Source of the DNA: DATNIB01 sp035604685 | GTDB lineage: Bacteria > Actinomycetota > Acidimicrobiia > Acidimicrobiales > RAAP-2 | NCBI GenBank assembly: GCA_035604685.1 | Contig: DATNIB010000012.1 | Span: 1 to 47,999 of the forward strand | Direction of reading: 5' to 3' | DNA: 47,999 nucleotides | Part shown: positions 1-8,381 of the stretch, piece after piece | Layout of the letters: every line of letters starts with the position of its first letter | How positions within the stretch are numbered: the first letter of the stretch is position 1 | Made by a program: the position numbers and the translations under genes | The notes under the pieces: model-generated | Databases searched by the model: none | Told to the model about the DNA's origin: nothing | Seen by the model: only the letters and a program-made list of their open reading frames with translations

Positions 1-3
1 CCT

Positions 4-87
4 GTGTCGAAACGAACCGTCAAGCGCAAGATCCGCTCGAAGAAGAAGGCCAACCACGGCAAGCGGCCCAACTGCGGCCGCGGCTGA
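4..87 (+). CDS. Small ribosomal protein bL37 (27 aa)
   Basis: A 27-residue, very basic reading frame starts at GTG 4 and ends at TGA 85-87. Its C-terminal half reads KKKANHGKRPNCGRG. The ANHGKRPN string is, from memory, the signature of bL37, a roughly 24-residue actinobacterial large-subunit protein found by cryo-EM of mycobacterial ribosomes. The N-terminal half is Lys/Arg-rich as in that family, as expected for a peptide that threads through rRNA. The start is uncertain because only three bases precede the GTG in this window and a more upstream start cannot be excluded. The extra CGRG tail beyond the usual PN(A) end is a small oddity. Confidence 0.8.
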   Translation: MSKRTVKRKIRSKKKANHGKRPNCGRG

Positions 88-137
88 CGCGTTCGCACAC
101 CCCTCGCGCGCCCGCCCATTCGAAGGGTCGCTCCCTC

Positions 138-1022
138 CTAGCTCGTCGCCCCGGTGTGTAGTCCCGGCCAGCGGACGCCGCGTCGGTCGAGAACGCCCAC
201 CAGCTGCGTCGGGACGTCGGTGATGATCCCGTCGACGTCGAGGTCGAGCAACCGCTCCATCGACTCGGTGTCGTCGACCGTCCACACGTGCACCGCCACC
301 CCCAACCGGTGCGCCACCTCCACGAATGCGCGGTCCACGAGCACCAGGTCGCCGTAGCGCTCCGGGACCTGGAAGGCCACTGCCTTGGGCACAGCCGGCT
401 CCTGCCCGGCGTGGACCGCCCGCCAGAACTCGGCGGTCGCGAGCGTCCCCGCCGACGTGGCGACGTCGGGCGCCAGCGCTGAGAAGGCCTCGGTGACCGG
501 GTCGAAGAACGAGGTCACGATCACGTCGTCGACCCGGTCGAACTCGGCCAGGAGGCGGGCGACCGCCGCCTCGTACGGGGCGACCGCCGGGGCGCCCTGC
601 TTGATGTCGAGGTTGAGCACGACGCCCGGGAAGGCCTCGAGCACCTCGCGCAGGCTCGCCACCCCGAAGTCGCGGTCCTCGGGCGCCCGGCCGCGGTAGG
701 GGTACTCGGCGGGGTCGCGGCCCGGCGTCACGTCGGCACCGGGAATGAACCAGTGGGCGTTGTCCAGGCGCCGTAGCTCGTCGAAGGTGAGCGACGAGAT
801 GCTCCCGGCCCCGTTGGTGGTGCGGTCGACCGTGGCGTCGTGGCAGACCACCAGCTCGCCGTCGGCCGTCGAGTGCACGTCGAGCTCGAGGGCGGCGGCC
901 CCCGCCGCCACGGCGCGACGCATGGCGAAGAGCGTCGAGGAGGGCCACTCCCAGGCGCCCCCCTGGTGCGCATAGGCGACCACCCGACGCTCCATCCATT
1001 TGGTCGCGGTCACCGCGGGCAT
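138..1022 (-). CDS. Glycerophosphodiester phosphodiesterase family protein
   Basis: A 294-residue protein of the GDPD TIM-barrel family, which hydrolyses glycerophosphodiesters to glycerol-3-phosphate and an alcohol. Residues 18-22 read AHQGG (the family's HRG block), E46-L-D48-V-H50 supplies the metal ligands, and H61-D62 in VVCHDATVDRTT is the second catalytic histidine. The end IITDVP is typical of the last barrel strand. The usual PENT after the first His is replaced by WPSST, as in an actinobacterial subgroup. No signal peptide is visible, so it is probably cytoplasmic. ATG at 1022 is taken as start; Met10 is an alternative. It stands alone, divergent from the next gene. The substrate is unknown. 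Confidence 0.88.
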   Translation of the reverse strand: MPAVTATKWMERRVVAYAHQGGAWEWPSSTLFAMRRAVAAGAAALELDVHSTADGELVVCHDATVDRTTNGAGSISSLTFDELRRLDNAHWFIPGADVTPGRDPAEYPYRGRAPEDRDFGVASLREVLEAFPGVVLNLDIKQGAPAVAPYEAAVARLLAEFDRVDDVIVTSFFDPVTEAFSALAPDVATSAGTLATAEFWRAVHAGQEPAVPKAVAFQVPERYGDLVLVDRAFVEVAHRLGVAVHVWTVDDTESMERLLDLDVDGIITDVPTQLVGVLDRRGVRWPGLHTGATS

Positions 1023-1072
1023 CGTATCGGGGCCGCCCGGACCGGCCGCGGGGACGGTTAGCCTCGCGGGCC

Positions 1073-1690
1073 GTGATCGACCACATCCTCGTCGACCTCA
1101 TCACCGCGATCCGCCGGTCGTTCGACGAGGCGCTGCTCCAACGCCAGGCGGTCGAGGAGCGCTTCCAGGTCGACGTGTTCCTGGGTGACGTCTCCTGGGA
1201 GACCTCCTACAGCCTGCCGGGCGAACAGCAGCCGCCGCGCGTGCGCGCCGACCTGTCGATCGACTGGCCGACCTGGAGCCAGACCGCCTATCGCAGCTGG
1301 TCGATCGGCGAGCCCCCCGCCGAGCTGCCCGAGGTCGTGGTCGAGGTGGCGCTGCGGATCCAGCGGTTGGCCGAACCCCTGCCGGCCGACGCCGTCCTCT
1401 CGGTGCTGCCGCGCGAGAGCCCGACCCTTGGCTCAGAGAGCCTGGTGCGCTCCGCCACGACGGTGGAAGAGGTCCACAGTGGCGGCACCGACGGGGCTCC
1501 CGACTCGCGCCGCTGGGCCATCGAGGCCACCTACGAGGGCTCGCTCCGGTTCGAGGAGCGCCACCTGGAGGACCCGACCACCATCCGGCCGATGACCGAC
1601 GTCCTGTCCCGCTGGGTGGCGTCCACCCTGGTGCAGCTGGCGGACCTGCCGCTCACGTTCCTCCCGCCCGACCCCGCCACCCACGCCTAG
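1073..1690 (+). CDS. Conserved hypothetical protein (205 aa)
   Basis: A 205-residue protein starting at GTG 1073. I do not recognise the family. It is acidic and probably cytoplasmic, with no signal peptide or membrane segment. The N-terminal region is an amphipathic helix (LVDLITAIRRSFDEALLQRQ), followed by a stretch rich in Trp and Pro (SIDWPTWSQTAYRSWSIGEPP) and a hydrophobic segment VVVEVALRIQRL. The C-terminal part (RPMTDVLSRWVASTLVQLADL) looks helical. Codon use matches neighbours and no overlapping frame looks like a better gene. It is divergent from the phosphodiesterase with a 50-base gap and is followed 46 bases later by the Sco1-like gene, so the latter two may be co-transcribed. 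Confidence 0.6.
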   Translation: MIDHILVDLITAIRRSFDEALLQRQAVEERFQVDVFLGDVSWETSYSLPGEQQPPRVRADLSIDWPTWSQTAYRSWSIGEPPAELPEVVVEVALRIQRLAEPLPADAVLSVLPRESPTLGSESLVRSATTVEEVHSGGTDGAPDSRRWAIEATYEGSLRFEERHLEDPTTIRPMTDVLSRWVASTLVQLADLPLTFLPPDPATHA

Positions 1691-1736
1691 CGAGGCGACT
1701 GGTATTCGCCGACGTGCCACGACTAACCATGACGTC

Positions 1737-2519
1737 GTGCCGACGCACCCCCGGACGACGCGGCGCCCCGGCCGCCCCGCCGGCCTCGCCCTCACCCTGT
1801 TCGTGCTCGGGAGCGCGCTGGCCGCCTGTAGCAGCGGCGTCCCGGCCGCCCCGACCAGCAACGAGGGGGTGGTCCAGAACCGCGCGGTGCCGGTCGCGTC
1901 GGTCCCGCTCATCGACGACCACGGACGGCCCACGTCGCTCGCGACCGACCGGGGCCGGTACGTGGTGTTGGCGCCGTTCCTCAGCCTCTGCCAGGACGAG
2001 TGTCCGCTCGTCACCGGCGCCTTCCTCGCGCTCGAGCAGGACCTGCGCGCGGCGGGGCTGGCCAGGCAGGTCGTCCTCCTCGACGTCACCGTCGACCCGG
2101 GGCGCGACACCCCGTACCGGCTCGCGCAGTACGCCGACCGCTTCGGCGCCACCTGGCAGCTCGACACCGCCACCCCGGCCAACCTGGCCCGCTTCTGGAA
2201 GTTCTTCGGCGTCAGTTACCAGATCGTCCCCGAGGAACAGCCGGCCCACGCCGACTGGCTGACCGGCCGCCCGCTCACCTACGACGTCGACCACACCGAC
2301 GGGTTCATCCTGCTCGACCGGGCGGGGCACGAGCGGTTCCTCGACGCCAGCGCCCCCAACCTGGCCGGCCACCTCAACCCCAAGCTGAAGGCCCTGCTCA
2401 ACTCGGGCGGTGTGGCGGGGCTGGACCATCCGGCCGGGGTCTCCTGGACGCTGGCCGACCTGGTGCACGACGTCGGCTGGCTGGTCGGCCGGTCGATCCC
2501 GTCGGGGGCGACGACGTGA
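1737..2519 (+). CDS. SCO1/SenC family lipoprotein (copper chaperone / thiol reductase)
   Basis: A 260-residue protein with an N-terminal signal and lipobox ending at Cys31 (SALAAC), so probably a membrane-anchored extracytoplasmic lipoprotein. The Sco thioredoxin fold follows, with the CxxxC pair C85-QDE-C89 and the conserved histidine H186 in YDVDHTDGFILLD. These three residues bind copper in Sco proteins, which help load the CuA centre of cytochrome c oxidase or reduce its thiols. VTVDPGRDTP is a further family signature. The start is GTG 1737, just before a clear signal peptide. Its stop overlaps the next gene's start (GTGA), so the two are translationally coupled. No oxidase genes are present nearby. 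Confidence 0.87.
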   Translation: MPTHPRTTRRPGRPAGLALTLFVLGSALAACSSGVPAAPTSNEGVVQNRAVPVASVPLIDDHGRPTSLATDRGRYVVLAPFLSLCQDECPLVTGAFLALEQDLRAAGLARQVVLLDVTVDPGRDTPYRLAQYADRFGATWQLDTATPANLARFWKFFGVSYQIVPEEQPAHADWLTGRPLTYDVDHTDGFILLDRAGHERFLDASAPNLAGHLNPKLKALLNSGGVAGLDHPAGVSWTLADLVHDVGWLVGRSIPSGATT

Positions 2520-3019
2520 CCGCCCGGGCGGCGCGCCTGGTCGCCGCCGCGCTGGCGACCGGCGCGGTGCCGATCCTGCTCTCGGCGTGCGGGGGCGGCG
2601 CGGGCGTCACCACCTTCAACGAGACGCCCACGACGACGCGCGGCGTCACCCTGGCCGAGGAACCGTCCCCGGTCGGTCCGATCCTCACCACCGGGACCGG
2701 CGACACGCTGTACGAGTTCGTTCCCGACTCGCCCACCAAGAGCGCCTGCGTGACGTCGGTTTGCGTCTTCTTGTGGCCCCCGCTGATCACCACCGGTCCG
2801 CCGACCGTCGGCCCCGGGCTGCGCCGGGCGCTCGTCTCTACCCTGGTCCGCCCGGACGGCTCGACCCAGGTCTCCTACGGCGGGCACCCCCTCTACCGCT
2901 GGAACTCCGACACCAAGCCCGGCATGACGACGGGCCAAGCACTGGTCAACGAGGGCGGCTACTGGTACGTGGTGTCGCCTGCGGGTGCGCCGATCAAGAC
3001 GCCGTTCTCGACCAGCTAA
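2516..3019 (+). CDS. Lipoprotein with secreted-repeat (COG4315-like) domain
   Basis: A 167-residue protein starting at GTG 2516, overlapping the preceding Sco1-like stop by four bases. The first 25 residues are a lipoprotein signal ending in LLSAC (Cys25). The mature part carries two copies of a pattern known from 'secreted repeat of unknown function' proteins: GDTLYEFVPDSPTKSACVTSVCVFLWPPL, then a glycine-rich GHPLYRWNSDTKPGMTTGQ and a terminal GYWYVVSPAG. Two cysteines three residues apart (ACVTSVC) may bind metal or form a disulfide. Coupling to a Sco1-type protein suggests an extracytoplasmic redox or metal-handling role; that is inference. Function is otherwise unknown. Confidence 0.75.
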   Translation: MTARAARLVAAALATGAVPILLSACGGGAGVTTFNETPTTTRGVTLAEEPSPVGPILTTGTGDTLYEFVPDSPTKSACVTSVCVFLWPPLITTGPPTVGPGLRRALVSTLVRPDGSTQVSYGGHPLYRWNSDTKPGMTTGQALVNEGGYWYVVSPAGAPIKTPFSTS

Positions 3020-3048
3020 TTCCCCGAGGACGCGCCGGCGTCCGGCCG

Positions 3049-3159
3049 TCAATCTGCAAGGGCCTCCAGGTCCTTGCAGAAGAAGTGGCGGACGTAGCCC
3101 GACGGAAAGTCGCCCAGCTCGCCGAACTGTCGGTACCCGATGGCCCGGTAGAAGCCGGG
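3049..3159 (-). pseudogene. C-terminal remnant of a GNAT acetyltransferase
   Basis: Reading leftward from 3159 there is an open stretch PGFYRAIGYRQFGELGDF followed by PSGYVRHFFCKDLEALAD and a TGA at 3049-3051. This pattern (GFY..IGY..FGEL.D.P.G..R.FF.K.L) is how many GNAT acetyltransferases end: last beta strand, substrate loop and final strand. Upstream, in the same frame, the reading turns into Pro/Gly-rich sequence that runs into the end of the DUF3817 gene; no acetyl-CoA-binding motif is present. About 37 residues of a roughly 150-residue domain remain, so I call it a decayed fragment. Confidence 0.55.
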
Positions 3160-3172
3160 GCCGGGGGAGGGG

Positions 3173-3511
3173 TCAGCCGGAAGACTCCCCGGGGTCGGGT
3201 GCCGCCGGCGCCAGCAGCACCCCCTCGACCCGCCGGGTCACGCGGCGCTCGATGATGAAGGCCAGGAACGGCAGGAAGCCGGCGCCCACCATCGCCGCCA
3301 TCTGGAGAAGCGTGAAGCGCCCGCGACGCGCCAGATCGATCGCAGCCAGCAGGTACACGATGTACAGCGCGCCGTGGATCGGACCGACCACCATCACGAC
3401 GCCGGGCTTGCTCGCGCCGTACTGGAGCGGGATCCCGACGAAGACGAGGACGATGAGGCCGACCCCGACCAGGTAGGCCATCACGCGATACCGGAGCAGG
3501 GCGCCCCTCAC
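3173..3511 (-). CDS. DUF3817 integral membrane protein
   Basis: A 112-residue protein with three likely transmembrane helices: about residues 10-30 (VMAYLVGVGLIVLVFVGIPL), 36-58 (GVVMVVGPIHGALYIVYLLAAI) and 68-87. The motifs RYRV.AYLVGV, VGPIHGALYIVYLLAAIDLARR and PFL.FIIERRV are those of the actinobacterial DUF3817 family, whose function is unknown. The length is typical. The start at ATG 3511 lies only 7 bases after the stop of the upstream gene, so the two membrane proteins probably form one transcript read leftward. Confidence 0.85.
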   Translation of the reverse strand: MRGALLRYRVMAYLVGVGLIVLVFVGIPLQYGASKPGVVMVVGPIHGALYIVYLLAAIDLARRGRFTLLQMAAMVGAGFLPFLAFIIERRVTRRVEGVLLAPAAPDPGESSG

Positions 3512-3518
3512 GGTCGGC

Positions 3519-3896
3519 TCACCCGCTGCGCCAGGTCTTGGGCTTGGCGCCGGCGGCCAACTCGGCCAGTCGGTCGTTGTAGGCGGCGAGCTCGGGGTCC
3601 TCGTCCTCGTAGCGACGCTCGGTCACCGCCGGCGCGGGACCGGCGGACCGCGCCGCCTCCAGGCGCCGCTGGGCGCGCAGCCCGACCGTTTCGGGGTCCG
3701 TGTGGATCTGGATCCACCACACCCAGATGCCGATGATCGCGAAGACCGGCCACTCGACCGAGTAGAGATAGCTCAGGCCGTTCCCGTCGAGCGCCCGGGT
3801 CACCTGCCACCATCCGGCCACGAGGCAACCCGGCGTCCACAGCGCCACAGCCAGGTGGAGCGTCATCGCCCGCTTGGAGAACCAGCGTCGGCGCAC
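3519..3896 (-). CDS. Small actinobacterial membrane protein (125 aa)
   Basis: A 125-residue protein with two predicted transmembrane helices near residues 10-30 (MTLHLAVALWTPGCLVAGWW) and 46-65 (VEWPVFAIIGIWVWWIQIHT). A charged cytoplasmic tail follows, rich in Glu, Asp and Ala and ending KPKTWRSG. The pattern TLHL.V..W.PGC..AGWWQVTRAL.GN.LSYLYSVEWPVFA is one I associate with unnamed actinobacterial membrane proteins; no function is known to me. The start is GTG 3896. It sits upstream of the DUF3817 gene with a 7-base gap, suggesting co-expression. Confidence 0.7.
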   Translation of the reverse strand: MRRRWFSKRAMTLHLAVALWTPGCLVAGWWQVTRALDGNGLSYLYSVEWPVFAIIGIWVWWIQIHTDPETVGLRAQRRLEAARSAGPAPAVTERRYEDEDPELAAYNDRLAELAAGAKPKTWRSG

Positions 3897-3990
3897 GACC
3901 GGATCCTATCGGCGACCCGGGAGCGTCCCCGGTGGCCTCCGGCCCGATCGGACGGGGGTGATCGGACCCGGGATGATCAGACCGAAAGGA

Positions 3991-5031
3991 TCAGAGGAGC
4001 CCCGCCTCGGCGGCCAGTGCGGCCAGATCGGCGACCGGGCGTCCGCCCATGTGCGAGATCACCTCGGCCGCGCACAGCGTCCCCAATTCGGCGCAGCGCA
4101 CCGGGTCCTGGCCGTGCGAGAGGCCGAAGAGGAAGCCGGCGGCATAGAGGTCGCCCGCGCCCGTCGCGTCCACCGCCGCAACCTGGCGCGGGGCGACCTC
4201 GACCGGCCCGTGGACGGTGAGCACCACCGACCCGCGGGCGCCGCGGGTGGCGGCCACCAGCAGACCGGTCTCCTCGGCGGCCGACACTGCGTCCTCGAAC
4301 GAACCGGCGCCGAAGAGCGCGACCAGCTCCTCCTCGTTGCCGAACAGCACGTCGACATCGCCCAGCAGAAGGTCGAGGAACTCGCGCCGGTGCCGGTCGA
4401 CGCAGAAGGGATCGGAGAGCGAGAAGGCCACCGAGCCGTCGTGGTCGTGGCAGGCCTCGACCGCCCGGCGCATCGCCTCCTTGGCCGGCGGGAGGTCCCA
4501 GAGGTAGCCCTCGAGGTAGAGGAGCTGGCAGCGGGCGACGAGATCGAGCGGGACGTCGTCGGGGGTGATCGTGCCGGCCACCCCGAGGTGCGTGGCCATC
4601 GTCCGTTCGGCGTCTCCCGTGACGAGTATGAGACAGCGCCCGGTCCCGGTGTCCCCGGTGTCGGGGGCACCCCCGGGGACCGGTTCGAAGAGCACACCGG
4701 CCGCCCGGATGTCGCGGGTGAACACTGCGCCCAGCCGGTCGTCGTTCACCTTGCCGACGAAGCCGGCGGCCCCGCCGAGCGCCGCCACCCCGACCATGGT
4801 GTTGGCGGCCGATCCGCCCGACAACTCGGTCCCGTCGGCCATGGACGAGTGGATCGACTCGGCCCGCACCAGGTCGACGAGCGCGGTCGAGCCCTTGATG
4901 AGGCCAAGCCGGTCGAGGTCGGCCTCGGTCGCCCGGGCCAGCACGTCGACCAGCGGCGACCCGATGCCGACCACGTCGAGCAGGTCGTCGTCCCCGCCGG
5001 GCCGCGCTCGGGCATCGGGGTCGTCGGGCAT
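3991..5031 (-). CDS. PfkB-family carbohydrate/nucleoside kinase (adenosine kinase-like)
   Basis: A 346-residue ribokinase-fold kinase. Near the N-terminus DVVGIGSPLVDVLA is the first PfkB strand, GGSAANTMVGVAALGG is PfkB signature 1 (substrate loop), and VDATGAGDLYAAGFLFGL near residues 288-304 is signature 2 with the anion hole and catalytic base Asp294. Overall pattern and length fit the adenosine kinase-like subgroup, which phosphorylates adenosine or other sugars and nucleosides with ATP. An adenosine role would fit with S-adenosylhomocysteinase at 46 kb, which releases adenosine, but the genes are far apart and the substrate cannot be fixed from sequence. Start ATG 5031; divergent from the aminopeptidase gene across 60 bases that must hold both promoters. 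Confidence 0.82.
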   Translation of the reverse strand: MPDDPDARARPGGDDDLLDVVGIGSPLVDVLARATEADLDRLGLIKGSTALVDLVRAESIHSSMADGTELSGGSAANTMVGVAALGGAAGFVGKVNDDRLGAVFTRDIRAAGVLFEPVPGGAPDTGDTGTGRCLILVTGDAERTMATHLGVAGTITPDDVPLDLVARCQLLYLEGYLWDLPPAKEAMRRAVEACHDHDGSVAFSLSDPFCVDRHRREFLDLLLGDVDVLFGNEEELVALFGAGSFEDAVSAAEETGLLVAATRGARGSVVLTVHGPVEVAPRQVAAVDATGAGDLYAAGFLFGLSHGQDPVRCAELGTLCAAEVISHMGGRPVADLAALAAEAGLL

Positions 5032-5091
5032 GCGGCGAGAGGGTACTCGCCCGCGGGGACGCCTCTGTGGGTGGCGGTAGCCTCTCGGCCG

Positions 5092-7680
5092 ATGCCTTCC
5101 ACCCCGCGCGCACCCGACGCCGCGCCCGACGAGCCCTACCGCCTCCCGCGATCGGCCGAGCCCCGTCGTTACACCCTGTGCCTCGCGCCGGACCTCCCCT
5201 CGGCCACGTTCGAGGGGACGGCCGAGATCGAGCTCGAGGTGCTCGAACCGACCGACCGACTGGTCTGCAACGCAGCCGATCTCGCCATCCACGCCGCCGT
5301 GGTGACGCTCGGCGACGGGTCGAGCCGCCCGGCCGACGTGACCCTCGACGAGGACGCCGAGCGGGTGACGTTCTCCCTCCCCGACCCGATCGGGCCCGGC
5401 ACCGTCGTCCTCGCCTGTGCCTTCTCCGGGGTCCTGAACGACCTGCTGCGCGGCTTCTACCGCAGCACCTACGTCGACCAGTCCGGGGCGACCCAGGCCA
5501 TCGCCACCACCCAGATGGAATCGACCGACGCCCGCCGGGCGTTCCCGTGTTGGGACGAGCCGGACCGCAAGGCGGTGTTCGACGTGACACTGGTGATCGA
5601 CCCGGCATTCAACGCGTACTCCAACTCGGCCGTGGTGAGCGACACCCTCGATCCAGACGGCAAGCGGCGCGTGCGGTTCGCCCCCACCATGGTCATGTCG
5701 AGCTACCTGGTGGCCCTCATCGTGGGCCCGCTGGTGGCGACCGAGCCGCGCCGGGTCGACGGCATCCCGGTCCGCGTCGTGCACGTGCCCGGCAAGGAGC
5801 GACTGACCGGCTTTGCGCTCGACGTGGCCGAGCACTCGCTCCGCTTCTTCTCGGACTACTTCGACATCGCCTACCCCGCCGACAAGCTGGATCTGGTCGC
5901 GGTCCCCGACTTCGCCTTCGGGGCCATGGAGAACCTGGGGTGCGTGACCTTCCGCGAGACGGCGCTCCTGGTCGACCCGCAGGCCGCGGCCCGCACCGAG
6001 CTCGAGCGCGTGGCGGACGTCATCGCGCACGAGATTGCGCACATGTGGTTCGGGGACCTCGTGACGATGCGCTGGTGGGAAGGGATCTGGCTCAACGAGG
6101 CCTTCGCCACCTTCATGGAGGTGCTCTGCGTCGATGCGTTCCGGCCCAGCTGGCAGCGCTGGGTCAGCTTCGGGCTCGAGCGCGAGATGGCGCTCAACGT
6201 CGACGGCCTGCACACCACGCGCCCCATCGAGTACCGGGTCGGCTCGCCCGCCGAGGCCGACGGCATGTTCGACGTCCTCACCTATCAGAAGGGTGGGAGC
6301 GTCCTTCGGATGCTCGAGCAGTACCTCGGGGGCCCGGTTTTCCGCGACGGCGTCCGCCGCTACCTGCGCCGGCACGCCTATGGCAACACCGTGACCGGCG
6401 ACCTGTGGGACGCCCTCGAGGCGGCGAGCGGCGAGCCGGTGCGCGCGGTCATGGACTCGTGGATCCTCCAGGGGGGCCACCCCCTCGTCACGTTGCGCGA
6501 CGGCCAGCTGCGCCAGGAGCCCTTCGCCTATGCCGCGCGCCGGCCCGACGAGGAGAGCGCGATCGGCTCGGACTGGCAGGTGCCGGTGCTCGTGCGGGCC
6601 GCCGACTCGACCGAAGAGACGCGCCTCCTCCTCGGTGCAACCGCGGTCACCCTCGACGTCGCCGGCGGGCCGGCGGTGCTGAACGCCGGGGGTTGGGGCG
6701 TCTACCGCACCGGCTACGCCCCCGCCCACCTGGCCGAGCTGGGCGGCCGCCTCGGCGACCTCGCCCCGCTCGAGCGGGCCAACCTGTTCTACGACACCTG
6801 GGCGCTGGTGCTGGCCGGCCACGTCACTTTGGAGGAGTTCCTGGCCCTCGGGGCCCAGCTGGGCGACGACGACGAGCCGAGCACCTTCTCGACGGTGGCC
6901 GGCGCCCTGTCCCTATGCGATCGGGTGCTGGCCGACGGCGACCGCCCACAGCTGGCGGCCGCCACCCGGGCCCTGCTCGGGCGCCGGGCGGCCTCCCTCG
7001 GCTGGGAGCCCCGGGGCGGGGAGGGCGAGCGCTTGCCCAGCCTGCGGGCGCTCCTCCTGAGCACGCTCGGCACCCTGGGCCAGGACGACCGCGTCCGGGC
7101 CGAGGCGCGCGCCCGCTACGACGCGGCGGCGGCCGGCGGTGCCGCCCTCGACCCTGACCTCGAGTCCGCGGTGCTCGACGTCGTGGCCGACGCCGATCGG
7201 TCCGCCGACTACGAGGCCTTCCTCGCCCGCTACCGCGCACCGAAGACGCCTCAGGATGAGCAGCGCTACCTGCGCGCGCTGGCCGACTTCCCCGACACCG
7301 CGCTGGCCGCCCGCACCTTCGGCCTGGCCCTTACCGAGGTGCGGACCCAGGACGCGCCGTATCTGATCCTCGACCTCTTGGCCAACCGCGTGACCGGGCC
7401 CGTCGTATGGGAACGCCTGAAGGAGTCCTGGGACGACGTGATGGTGAAATTCCCGATCAACAGCCACTCGCGAATGCTCTCGGGTCTGCGCGTGCTGTGC
7501 CGGGACGAGGCCCTGGCCGACGACGTCACGCGTTTCGCGGCCGAGCACCCGGTCCGCTCGGGGCAGCGCAGCGTCGAGCAGTCACTCGAGCGCCTGCGGA
7601 TCAACACGGCCTTCGGCACGCGTGAGCGGGACCGCCTCGGGGCGGTGCTGGCCGCGGTGGCCGGTGGCGCGCCGGCCTAG
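5092..7680 (+). CDS. pepN: M1 family metallo-aminopeptidase (aminopeptidase N type)
   Basis: An 862-residue zinc aminopeptidase that removes N-terminal residues from peptides, probably in the cytoplasm since no signal peptide is seen. The exopeptidase motif GAMEN is at 277-281 and the zinc site HEIAH at 313-317 with the third ligand E336 (WLNEAF). YQKGGSVLRML and the C-terminal ERAP1-like helical domain (RANLFYDTWAL...TRFAAEHP) follow in the usual order. Length is typical for actinobacterial PepN. The start is ATG 5092; the frame stays open upstream for more than 1 kb, but that part is antisense to the PfkB gene and shows no protein-like features. It stands alone, 35 bases before the next gene. 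Confidence 0.95.
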   Translation: MPSTPRAPDAAPDEPYRLPRSAEPRRYTLCLAPDLPSATFEGTAEIELEVLEPTDRLVCNAADLAIHAAVVTLGDGSSRPADVTLDEDAERVTFSLPDPIGPGTVVLACAFSGVLNDLLRGFYRSTYVDQSGATQAIATTQMESTDARRAFPCWDEPDRKAVFDVTLVIDPAFNAYSNSAVVSDTLDPDGKRRVRFAPTMVMSSYLVALIVGPLVATEPRRVDGIPVRVVHVPGKERLTGFALDVAEHSLRFFSDYFDIAYPADKLDLVAVPDFAFGAMENLGCVTFRETALLVDPQAAARTELERVADVIAHEIAHMWFGDLVTMRWWEGIWLNEAFATFMEVLCVDAFRPSWQRWVSFGLEREMALNVDGLHTTRPIEYRVGSPAEADGMFDVLTYQKGGSVLRMLEQYLGGPVFRDGVRRYLRRHAYGNTVTGDLWDALEAASGEPVRAVMDSWILQGGHPLVTLRDGQLRQEPFAYAARRPDEESAIGSDWQVPVLVRAADSTEETRLLLGATAVTLDVAGGPAVLNAGGWGVYRTGYAPAHLAELGGRLGDLAPLERANLFYDTWALVLAGHVTLEEFLALGAQLGDDDEPSTFSTVAGALSLCDRVLADGDRPQLAAATRALLGRRAASLGWEPRGGEGERLPSLRALLLSTLGTLGQDDRVRAEARARYDAAAAGGAALDPDLESAVLDVVADADRSADYEAFLARYRAPKTPQDEQRYLRALADFPDTALAARTFGLALTEVRTQDAPYLILDLLANRVTGPVVWERLKESWDDVMVKFPINSHSRMLSGLRVLCRDEALADDVTRFAAEHPVRSGQRSVEQSLERLRINTAFGTRERDRLGAVLAAVAGGAPA

Positions 7681-7715
7681 CCGACCCCGCGGCGCCGGCG
7701 CGACGCCGTGACGCC

Positions 7716-8381
7716 GTGACGCTCTCGGTCATCGCCGCCGTGTTCGGGCTGATCGCCGTCGCCGAACTCCCGGACAAGACCATGATCGCCACGCTCGTGA
7801 TGGGCGCCCGGGGCCGGCCGTTGCTGGTCTGGCTGGGCGCGTCGAGCGCGTTCTTGGTCCACGTGACGGCAGCCGTCATCGCCGGGCGGTTCCTCCAGCT
7901 CCTGCCGCACCGGACGGTCGAGATCGTGGTCACCGTGATCTTCCTGGCCGGTGCCGCCTACCTGCTCTTCGTCCCCGAAGCGACCGAGGAAAAGTTCGGC
8001 GAGCGCGAGGCGGCGCGCGAGATCGACCTCGACGGGACCGAGGGGGGCACCGGTCTGGTCGCGGTGGACGCACCGGTCCCGCTCCCGCCCGTCGCCGCCG
8101 CGCCGGCGCTGCGCATCGTGGCGGGCGCGTTCGTGGTCATCCTGATCGGGGAGATCGGCGACCTGACCCAACTGCTCGTCCTCAACCTGTCCGCGCACTA
8201 CCACCGCCCCTACTCGGTGTTCACGGGCGCCCTGGCCGGGCTCCTCTTCGTCTCGGCCATCGCCGCCTACGGTGGACGGGCCCTCCTCAAGTGGCTGCCG
8301 CTCGCCGTCATCCGGCGCGCGGGCGGGGTCCTCCTGCTCGGCTTCGGCGTCTACAGCATCGTGAACCTGGTGCGCGGGTGA
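7716..8381 (+). CDS. TMEM165/GDT1 family (UPF0016) cation transporter
   Basis: A 221-residue membrane protein made of two repeats of three helices separated by a soluble loop (about residues 85-130). Each repeat opens with the family's metal-binding motif: AELPDKT at 16-22 and GEIGDLT in the second half. Family members move Mn2+ or Ca2+, usually in exchange for protons; MneA/Mnx-type bacterial members export manganese. The glycine of the first ExGD motif is replaced by proline (E-L-P-D-K-T). The start is GTG 7716, 35 bases after pepN. Its stop overlaps the next gene's start by four bases (GTGA), so it is coupled to a methyltransferase. Confidence 0.83.
   Translation: MTLSVIAAVFGLIAVAELPDKTMIATLVMGARGRPLLVWLGASSAFLVHVTAAVIAGRFLQLLPHRTVEIVVTVIFLAGAAYLLFVPEATEEKFGEREAAREIDLDGTEGGTGLVAVDAPVPLPPVAAAPALRIVAGAFVVILIGEIGDLTQLLVLNLSAHYHRPYSVFTGALAGLLFVSAIAAYGGRALLKWLPLAVIRRAGGVLLLGFGVYSIVNLVRG

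Noticed and set aside
3874..5091. Long open frame upstream of the aminopeptidase start, in the same frame
   Set aside because: It is antisense to the PfkB kinase gene, with Arg/Gly/Pro-rich composition and no motif. Such open frames are common in G+C-rich DNA.
5092..6822. Long minus-strand frame extending the PfkB gene through the aminopeptidase gene
   Set aside because: The PfkB fold begins at ATG 5031. The extension mirrors the aminopeptidase coding strand and shows no domain.
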